The notes under the pieces were generated by a model that did no database searches, was not told where the DNA came from, and was given only the letters and a program-made list of their open reading frames with translations. From JASGIT01 sp047601665 (lineage in GTDB: Bacteria > Pseudomonadota > Gammaproteobacteria > Burkholderiales > Burkholderiaceae_C), in assembly GCA_047601665.1 (NCBI GenBank), contig JASGIT010000001.1, positions 1,054,001-1,118,000 of the forward strand: DNA of 64,000 nucleotides, given 5' to 3'. Below are positions 58,186 through 64,000 of the stretch, piece by piece (the first letter of the stretch is position 1; each line of letters starts with the position of its first letter). The position numbers and the translations under genes were made by a program.

Positions 58186-59390
58186 TGCAGCAACCGCGCG
58201 CGGCGCTTGCGCGCCCAGATCACGATGCCGGTGACCGAGAGCATGGCCACCATCAGCCCCATCACCGACATGAGGATGCGCCCCGCCAGCCCCAGGATGC
58301 GGCCCGAGTGCAGCGGCAATTGCAGCTGCACGAACACGTCGGCCGCCGTGCCGTGCCAGGGGCGGTGCGTGCCGAGCACCTCGCCCGTCTCGGAGCTCAC
58401 GTAGACGTTCGACAGGCCCATGCCCATCGCGCCCACCTCGTCGCTCGGGTCGAAGAACGACACGTTGTAGAACGGGAAGTCGCCGCCGTACCAGACGCCG
58501 CCCGGCGGGTGCGCGAAGCCCAGCCGCTCACCCTCGCGGCGCGCGATGGCGATGGCCTCGGCGAAGCCGATGCGCGGCTCGATGAAGGTGCCCAGCGGCG
58601 CGGGCTTGAGGGTCTCGTAGGGGCCGGGCGTGGTGGTCGAGACCTTGCTCATCACCGGGTAGAACACCTCGCGGTAGAGGTTCAGCGAGAACGAGGTGAA
58701 CGAGATCACGATGATGACGCCCCACACCCAGAGCCCGCCCGCGCGGTGCAGGTCGAAGTGGAGCTTGTAGCCGCCCGCGGCCCAGCGCACCGCCCACGAA
58801 GGGCGCCAGCGGCTCGCCCAGGTGCGCGCCGAGCGCTTCTTCTGGCGCGGCGGGAAGGTGAGGTAGAGCGCCACGAAGCTGTCGATCAACCACGTGAGCG
58901 CCACGCCGCCCATGAGCCAGTAGCCCCAGCGGTCGGAGCCCCAGAAGGCGGGCACGTGCAGGCTTTCGTGCAGGTGGCGCAGCCAGGGCATCAGGTTGCG
59001 CCGGCTGAGCGCGAGGCTGTGCGAATCGCGGTGGCCCGTGACCCGGGCCGTGACCGGATCGACGTAGGCGGTGTCGTAGTCCAGCGCGAAGGGTGCGCCC
59101 GTGGCCGGGTCGGTGCGCGGCCGCACGAGGAACAGGGCCGCGTGGCCCTCCTCCAGCCCCAGCGTCATGTAGTTGACCTGGGCGCGCGGGTCGCTCGCCT
59201 CGACGGCGGCGGCGAGCGCCAGCGGGTCTTGCAACGCGCCGCGCCCCGGCGTGCGCATGGCGTCGGCGTTGAGCCACTCGTCGATCTCGTGGTCCCACGA
59301 CAGCACCGCGCCGGTGAGCCCCGCGACGATGAGGAACAGGGCCACCGCGAGCCCCGCCCAGCGGTGCACGGCCGTCCAGAACGCGCGCAT
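58176..59390 (-). CDS. PepSY-associated membrane protein, possible ferric-siderophore reductase
   Basis: The 404-residue protein has four membrane helices: ~12-34, ~157-179 (WGYWLMGGVALTWLIDSFVA), ~220-240 and ~370-393. PepSY-type domains lie between, and conserved histidines (FWTAVHRWAGLAVAL, HLHESLHVP, LHFDLHRAGGLWVWG) suit haem binding. Such proteins often accompany TonB receptors and are thought to reduce iron complexes. A Fur-box-like palindrome lies 80 bases upstream. No receptor gene is adjacent. Confidence 0.87.
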   Translation of the reverse strand: MRAFWTAVHRWAGLAVALFLIVAGLTGAVLSWDHEIDEWLNADAMRTPGRGALQDPLALAAAVEASDPRAQVNYMTLGLEEGHAALFLVRPRTDPATGAPFALDYDTAYVDPVTARVTGHRDSHSLALSRRNLMPWLRHLHESLHVPAFWGSDRWGYWLMGGVALTWLIDSFVALYLTFPPRQKKRSARTWASRWRPSWAVRWAAGGYKLHFDLHRAGGLWVWGVIIVISFTSFSLNLYREVFYPVMSKVSTTTPGPYETLKPAPLGTFIEPRIGFAEAIAIARREGERLGFAHPPGGVWYGGDFPFYNVSFFDPSDEVGAMGMGLSNVYVSSETGEVLGTHRPWHGTAADVFVQLQLPLHSGRILGLAGRILMSVMGLMVAMLSVTGIVIWARKRRARLLQKT

Positions 59391-59469
59391 CAGCGCCCCT
59401 CGCCGTGCGCGAAAAGGACGGAGGGCGGCGGGATGCGGGAAGGAGTCGGGTACATGCCTGGGAAGTAAG

Positions 59470-59484
59470 TGAGAAATATTCTCA
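59470..59484. promoter_or_regulatory. Fur-box-like palindrome upstream of the PepSY gene
   Basis: TGAGAAATATTCTCA, with TGAGAA and TTCTCA arms, resembles Fur sites (TGANAATNATTNTCA). It is 80 bases before the PepSY-protein start and just after the slyD stop, so it would let iron control this gene separately from pirin-slyD. Confidence 0.5.
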
Positions 59485-59518
59485 ATTATCTTCCGACAGG
59501 CGGCCCTGCGGGGTCAGG

Positions 59519-59989
59519 TCAGTGGTGGTGGCCGTGGCCGCCGTGCACGTGGCGGTGGGCGATCTCTTCCGCCGTGGCGGCGCGCACCTCGGTCACGGTG
59601 CAGGCGAAGCGCAGGGCCTGGCCCGCGAGCGGGTGGTTGCCGTCCAGGTGCACCACGGGGCCCTTGATCTTGACCACGTTGAAGACAGCCGGCTGGCCGT
59701 CGTTGCCCACGCCGCGCAGCTGGCCGCCGACCTTCACGCCGGGCGGGAATTCGCTCTTGGGAATGGTGCGCACCAGGCTTTCGTCGCGCGCGCCGAAGGC
59801 GTCTTCCACGGCCAGGTCGAGCGTGGCGGCGTGGCCGGCGGACTGGCCTTCGAGCGCGGCCTCGACCTTGGGGAAGATGTTGTCGTAGCCGCCGTGCAGG
59901 TAGGCCACGTGGCCGGAATCGAGGGCCTTGCCCTGGCGGTCGGTGAGCTTGTAGCGGATGGTGACCGCGCTGTCTTTGGTGATGTTCAT
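59519..59989 (-). CDS. slyD: FKBP-type peptidyl-prolyl isomerase, SlyD type
   Basis: The 156-residue protein has an FKBP domain interrupted by the insert-in-flap chaperone domain (VEDAFGARDESLVRTIPKSE) and a histidine-rich tail (HRHVHGGHGHHH). SlyD assists folding and binds nickel through such tails. The tail is short compared with E. coli SlyD. The start at 59989 overlaps the pirin stop by ATGA. Confidence 0.94.
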   Translation of the reverse strand: MNITKDSAVTIRYKLTDRQGKALDSGHVAYLHGGYDNIFPKVEAALEGQSAGHAATLDLAVEDAFGARDESLVRTIPKSEFPPGVKVGGQLRGVGNDGQPAVFNVVKIKGPVVHLDGNHPLAGQALRFACTVTEVRAATAEEIAHRHVHGGHGHHH

Positions 59990-60996
59990 GGGGCCGGATT
60001 ATCCGTATGCCCATCGGGGTGGCGGGCAAAGCGGCGGTCGCCGTCGCCGTGCGTGGGGGCGGCGCCAGGCCAGGGCCAGCCGCCGAACTGGGTGCGGCGA
60101 TAGTCGTCCATGGCCTGCATGATTTCCTCGCGCGTGTTCATCACGAAGGGGCCGTACTGCGCCACGGGCTCGGCGATCGGGCGGCCTTGCAGGACGAGGC
60201 ATTCCACATCGTCCGCGCCGGTGTTGTGCAGTTCCCAGTCGTGCGTGGCGTCCACGTGCAGGGCGGCGTGCCCGGTCTGCGCGGCGGGGCCGATGCGCAG
60301 GGACTGGCCCGCGAAGAAGTAGACCATGCGCTGAGTGTGCACACCCGCCGCTTTCGGCAGGGTGAAGCGCGCGCCGGGGGCGAGGCGCAGCGTCCAGATG
60401 GCCACGTCGGCCTCGGCGCCGGCGGCCCAGGACTCGGGCGGGGGCGCGAGCGGCGCCACGCCGTGCAGCGCGCCCGCGACCACGGTGGCGGTCACGCCGG
60501 GCTGCTGCACGCGCGGGATGCGCTCGTTCCAGAACATGGTGAAGTGCGGCGCGGCCATCTTGCGGGCGGCGGGCAGGTTGAGCCAGACCTGGAACAGCTC
60601 CACCGGGTTGGCCGCATCGGCCTGCAGCAGCGGGAACATCTCGGCGTGCTGGATGCCCGCGCCCGCCGTGAGCCACTGCACGTCGCCGCCGCCGAAGCGC
60701 GCCGCCGCGCCCAGCGAGTCGGCATGGTCGATGCGGCCTTTGCGCACCAGCGTCACCGTCTCGAAGCCCCGGTGCGGGTGGGCGGGGAAGCCTGGCACGC
60801 GCTCGCCGTGGTACATCGAAAAGCCGTCCTTGCGGCTGAAGTCGCCACCCATCTGGCGGCCCGCGAACTCGGCGGCGCGCACGCCCAGCTGCCCATCGCT
60901 GGGCGGGTAGGCGTCGTCATGGTGGGCGCAGAAGAGGAAGGGGTCCATCGTGGGCCAGAGCGGCCCCAGGGCCTGGGAGGAAAGAATCGGGTGCAT
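59986..60996 (-). CDS. Pirin-family protein
   Basis: The 336-residue bicupin protein has the metal-binding HPHRGFETVTLV and the second-site AGAGIQHAEMF, both intact, so a mononuclear iron site is likely. Pirins act as quercetinases or redox-sensing partners of other proteins. The C-terminal cupin is followed by an Asp/His/Pro-rich tail. It is the first gene of pirin-slyD. Confidence 0.92.
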   Translation of the reverse strand: MHPILSSQALGPLWPTMDPFLFCAHHDDAYPPSDGQLGVRAAEFAGRQMGGDFSRKDGFSMYHGERVPGFPAHPHRGFETVTLVRKGRIDHADSLGAAARFGGGDVQWLTAGAGIQHAEMFPLLQADAANPVELFQVWLNLPAARKMAAPHFTMFWNERIPRVQQPGVTATVVAGALHGVAPLAPPPESWAAGAEADVAIWTLRLAPGARFTLPKAAGVHTQRMVYFFAGQSLRIGPAAQTGHAALHVDATHDWELHNTGADDVECLVLQGRPIAEPVAQYGPFVMNTREEIMQAMDDYRRTQFGGWPWPGAAPTHGDGDRRFARHPDGHTDNPAP

Positions 60997-61012
60997 GGGG
61001 CGATTCTGAAGG

Positions 61013-61068
61013 TTTTTGGCCTCCAGCGCTTACCCCTCGTGCGCCAGCAGCTATTCTTTTGGTAGCAA
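61013..61068. repeat. Diverged repeat copy between pirin and the PBP gene
   Basis: TTTTTGGCCTCCAGCGCTTA, CGTGCGCCAGCAGCTATTC and GGTAGCAAG form a diverged copy with a disturbed central stem, in the gap between two divergent genes. Confidence 0.7.
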
Positions 61069-61088
61069 GCGACAATAGCGCCCCTGTG

Positions 61089-63497
61089 ATGCTTCGCTTG
61101 GCGGCGGTCTACTACCGCCTCTACCCCCACATTGCCCCCCTGTTGGCGCGCCTGCGCCCCGCCACGCGGCGCGGCTGGCTGCTGCTGGCCGCGTCGCCGC
61201 TGGCGGCGTTCGCGCTGTATTTGCTGCTGCTCGTGCCGCTCACGCCGGGCATCCGCGACATCCGCAAGGCCCGGGTGGAGCAGCCCGCGCAAATCCTCTC
61301 GGCGGACGGCAAGGAGATCGCGCTCTTCAAGCGCTCGCACCACGAATGGGTGCCGCTTGACGCCGTCGCGCCCGCCGTGGTCGATGCGCTGATCGCCACC
61401 GAGGACCACCGCTTCTACCACCACTTCGGCATCGACCCCTGGCGGCTGGGCGGGGCCGTGGTGCATACGTTTTCGGGCGACCGGCAGGGCGGCTCCACCA
61501 TCACGCAGCAGCTGGCGCGCAACCTGTTCCCCGACGAGATCGGGCGCGCGCCCACGCTCAACCGCAAGCTCAAGGAAGCCGTGGTGGCGCTGAAGATCGA
61601 GGCGCTCTACACCAAGCGCGAGATCCTGGAGACCTACCTCAACACCGTGCCGTTCCTCTACAACGCCTATGGCATCGAGATGGCGGCGCGCACCTACTTC
61701 GACAAAAGCGCCCGGCAGCTCACGGTGCTGGAGGCCGCCACGCTCGTGGGCATGTTGAAGGGCACGGCCTACTACAACCCGGTGCTGAACCCCGAGCGCG
61801 CCGTGCAGCGCCGCAACACCGTGCTGGCGCAGATGCAAAAGCGCGGCAAGCTCACGCCCGCGCAGGCCGGCGCGCTGCAAAAGCGCCCGCTGCGCCTGGA
61901 CTTCGAGCGCCAGGAAGAGCCCCAGGGCATGGCCCCGCACTTCGCGCAGATGCTGCGCAAGTGGCTCATCCAGTGGGCCGACCGCAACGACTACGACCTG
62001 TACGCCGACGGCCTCGTCGTGCACACCACGCTGGACGCGCGCCTGCAGACCTGGGCCAACCAGGCCGTGGCGCGCCAGGGCCGCACGCTGCAAGGCATGG
62101 CCAACGGCAACTGGGCCGCGCGCGCCGCCTGGGGGCCGGGCGTGCCGCTCACGCAGGCGCTGGTGCGCGAATCCACCGAATACCGCGCCGCCGTGCAGGC
62201 GGGCCGGACGCCCGCGGATGCGCTCAAGACCCTGCTGGCCGACCGCGCCTTCCTGCAGCGCCTGAAGGGCGACAAGACCCGCGTGCAGGCCGGCCTGATG
62301 GCGCTGGACCCGCGCACCGGCGAAGTCCGCGCCTGGGTGGGCAGCCGCGACTACGTGCAAGACCCGTTTGACCATGTGGCCCAGGCGCGCCGCCAGCCGG
62401 GCAGCACCTTCAAGCCCTTCGTCTACGGCGCGGCGCTGGCCCGGGGCGCGAAACCCGGCGACACGCTGGTCGACCAGAGCGTGGAAATCCGCCTCGCGGG
62501 CGGCGAGGTCTGGCGGCCCGGCGACGAAACGCCCGCCACCGGCCAGCCCATGACGCTGGCCGACGCGCTGGCCTACTCCAAGAACACCATCACCGCGCAG
62601 GTCATGCAGCAGGTCGGCCCCGAGCGCGTGGCCGACCTGGCGCGCGCCATGGGCGTGCGCCAGAGCCCGCTCAACCCCGTGCCCGCGCTGGCGCTGGGCG
62701 CGAGCCCCGTCACGCTGCGCGAGATGGTGACGGCCTACGGCACCCTCGCGGGCGGCGGCCTGTACCGCGCGCCCTTGTTCGTGACGAGCATCACCGACCG
62801 CGCGGGCCGCGAACTCGCGCGCTTCGCCCCCGCGCGCGGCGAACGCGCCCTGGCCGCGGGGCTGGACTACACCCTGCTCGACATGCTGCGCGGCGTGATC
62901 GACAAGGGCACGGGCAACGCCGTGCGCAGCCGCTACGGCATCCGCGCCGACGTGGTGGGCAAGACCGGCACCACGCAGGACTATGCGGACGGCTGGTTCA
63001 TCCTGGCGCACCCGCAACTGGTAGTGGGCGCGTGGGCGGGCTTCAACGACAGCCGCATCACCCTGCGCAGCAGCTACTGGGGCCAGGGCGCGCACAGCGC
63101 GCTGCCCATGGTGGCGGGCGTGGCGGCGCAGGCGCTGCGCAGCCGCGTGATCGATCCGGCGGCGAAGTTCGAGCCGCCCGACGAGCGGCGCTTCTACACC
63201 CCGGCGGCGGACTGGCTGCACGACTTCGCCACGCGCTTCCGGGCCTGGGCGCAGGAGAAATTCGCGCCCGCCCCACCGCCCGCGAAGGCCCCGCCGCCTG
63301 CTCAGCCTGCCCCTGCGCCGGAACCCCTGCCCGCCGAACCCGCGCCCGAACCGCCGCCGTTGGAAGACACCGTGCCGCAGCCGCCGCCGTTGCAGCAAAC
63401 GCCTGAATCCGCGCCCGGCGGCGAGCAGCCCCTGACTCCGCTCACACCCGGCACCGTGCCGCAGTGGGATACCGAGCCGCCCGAGTCTTCATCGTAA
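61089..63497 (+). CDS. Class A penicillin-binding protein (transglycosylase/transpeptidase)
   Basis: The 802-residue protein has a membrane anchor at ~30-55, a GT51 transglycosylase domain (ATEDHRFYHHFGIDPWR, GGSTITQQLARNL) and a transpeptidase domain (GSTFKPF with the serine, SKNTI, and VGKTGTTQDYADGWF). It polymerises and cross-links peptidoglycan. The last ~75 residues are an unusual Pro/Ala/Glu-rich tail (PPPAKAPPPAQPAPAPEP). The ATG at 61089 is preceded immediately by an alternative GTG. It is not clearly PBP1a or 1b by name. Confidence 0.93.
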   Translation: MLRLAAVYYRLYPHIAPLLARLRPATRRGWLLLAASPLAAFALYLLLLVPLTPGIRDIRKARVEQPAQILSADGKEIALFKRSHHEWVPLDAVAPAVVDALIATEDHRFYHHFGIDPWRLGGAVVHTFSGDRQGGSTITQQLARNLFPDEIGRAPTLNRKLKEAVVALKIEALYTKREILETYLNTVPFLYNAYGIEMAARTYFDKSARQLTVLEAATLVGMLKGTAYYNPVLNPERAVQRRNTVLAQMQKRGKLTPAQAGALQKRPLRLDFERQEEPQGMAPHFAQMLRKWLIQWADRNDYDLYADGLVVHTTLDARLQTWANQAVARQGRTLQGMANGNWAARAAWGPGVPLTQALVRESTEYRAAVQAGRTPADALKTLLADRAFLQRLKGDKTRVQAGLMALDPRTGEVRAWVGSRDYVQDPFDHVAQARRQPGSTFKPFVYGAALARGAKPGDTLVDQSVEIRLAGGEVWRPGDETPATGQPMTLADALAYSKNTITAQVMQQVGPERVADLARAMGVRQSPLNPVPALALGASPVTLREMVTAYGTLAGGGLYRAPLFVTSITDRAGRELARFAPARGERALAAGLDYTLLDMLRGVIDKGTGNAVRSRYGIRADVVGKTGTTQDYADGWFILAHPQLVVGAWAGFNDSRITLRSSYWGQGAHSALPMVAGVAAQALRSRVIDPAAKFEPPDERRFYTPAADWLHDFATRFRAWAQEKFAPAPPPAKAPPPAQPAPAPEPLPAEPAPEPPPLEDTVPQPPPLQQTPESAPGGEQPLTPLTPGTVPQWDTEPPESSS

Positions 63498-63587
63498 GTT
63501 TCCAGGCGCCGCCCACGACGCATGGAACTGGCACGGCCCATGCCAGCAGACGGCCAGCAAGGGCCGCCCCGCAGCAAAGGCCGTCGT

Positions 63588-63618
63588 CCCCCTTGAGGGG
63601 GATGGCGCGAAGCGCCAT
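63588..63618. repeat. Double hairpin repeat downstream of the PBP gene
   Basis: CCCCC-TTGA-GGGGG is followed directly by ATGGCGC-GAA-GCGCCAT and then AGGGGG. It is unrelated to the other repeat family; two tandem hairpins of this sort recur in intergenic regions of Comamonadaceae. It lies between two convergent genes and may act as a terminator. Confidence 0.7.
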
Positions 63619-63628
63619 AGGGGGTGTT

Positions 63629-64000
63629 TCACTTCGGCACGAAGCCGATGCGCAGCCCGCGCTCCGTCACCGTGATGTCACCCGGTTGCAAGCCCATGCC
63701 GTCGGCCAGGGCCAAATCTTTTTCGCGCAGCTGGTGCAGCACCACGTCGCGCAGCGCCTGCTCGGCCAGCGGCTTGCCGTAGGCGTCGAGCAGCATCGCC
63801 GCGTCGGGCGGCAGGCCTTCGAGCCGCAGCGCATTCACGCGCAGGTTCGCGGCGCGCAGGGTGCGGTCCGCGGCCACGTAGCGCAGCCCGAAGTCCACGT
63901 CGAACACGCCCGGGTAGCTGCGCCCCAGCGCGGGGCCGGAGGCGAGCACGGCCATCTCCGCGCCCAGCCGGTTCTGCGCGGGCAGCAAGCGCAGGCGCGG
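63629..64000 (-). CDS. DUF1439-like envelope protein (5' end outside window)
   Basis: The frame remains open to the last base, so the N-terminus, probably with a lipoprotein signal, is outside. Visible are ~124 C-terminal residues (VFDVDFGLRYVAADRTLRA, ALRDVVLHQLREKDLALADG, ITVTERGLRIGFVPK), which resemble DUF1439/YceB-type lipid-binding-like lipoproteins. Function is unknown. It converges on the PBP gene. Confidence 0.65.
   Translation of the reverse strand, partial: PRLRLLPAQNRLGAEMAVLASGPALGRSYPGVFDVDFGLRYVAADRTLRAANLRVNALRLEGLPPDAAMLLDAYGKPLAEQALRDVVLHQLREKDLALADGMGLQPGDITVTERGLRIGFVPK

Noticed and set aside
1..64000. Insertion sequences, prophage, CRISPR arrays, tRNA or rRNA genes
   Set aside because: I found no transposase or integrase motif, no regularly spaced direct repeats, and no stretch that looked like a tRNA or rRNA gene. 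The repeats seen are single palindromes, and the one tandem repeat is a 9-base in-frame unit.

Overview
The window is chromosomal DNA of a GC-rich betaproteobacterium, most likely a member of the Comamonadaceae (Acidovorax or a close relative). The evidence is the very high GC content, the gene orders leuS-lptE-holA, hpf-ptsN-hprK and purC/purE-purK-Sua5, and a palindromic repeat built on CCAGCGCTTG...CAAGCGCTGGCAGCTAT that recurs in intergenic gaps. Coding density is very high: no gap exceeds 300 bases, and many neighbours overlap by 1-14 bases. I saw no rRNA, tRNA, CRISPR array, insertion sequence or prophage.

Layout. 1-2.1 kb: end of a GlxA-type AraC regulator, a small orphan protein, and an HTH-nucleotidyltransferase/HEPN pair. 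2.1-6.4 kb: leuS-lptE-holA on the minus strand. 6.4-12 kb: an S24-type repressor divergent from a PAS-PAS-GAF-GGDEF-EAL protein, a chemoreceptor and a shrunken chemoreceptor copy. 12-16.9 kb: dapB-exbB-exbD, bamE/fur, and hpf-ptsN-hprK. 17-21.5 kb: purC, a CnoX-type thioredoxin, purE-purK-Sua5. 21.5-26.3 kb: exported proteins (GDSL-like lipoprotein, OmpW, alpha/beta-hydrolase lipoprotein, PBP4). 26.4-29.2 kb: tsaB-rimI-decayed uracil-DNA glycosylase, corA.

29.3-37.9 kb is the most interesting region. It holds a Zur-type regulator, a TonB-dependent receptor, and a divergent operon of a CobN-like chelatase with a membrane anchor at each end, a membrane protein, an ExbB-like protein and a DUF2149 (ExbD-like) protein. 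A GTTATAAC palindrome lies in the 78-base divergent promoter, and a related sequence precedes the regulator gene. I read this as a zinc-starvation uptake system in which a periplasmic chelatase handles a metal complex brought in by the receptor.

38-52.4 kb: fadD, a lipoprotein, fba, a PmrAB-like two-component system facing two PAP2 phosphatases, pyk, pepP, murU, tkt-gap. 52.5-57 kb: a branched-chain amino-acid-type ABC transporter. 57-64 kb: a PuuD-like amidotransferase, a PepSY membrane protein with a Fur-like site upstream, pirin-slyD, a class A penicillin-binding protein and a partial DUF1439 protein.

A second theme is the palindromic repeat. Besides its intergenic copies, recognisable copies lie in frame inside purK, murU and cnoX, so the element appears to have been absorbed into proteins.
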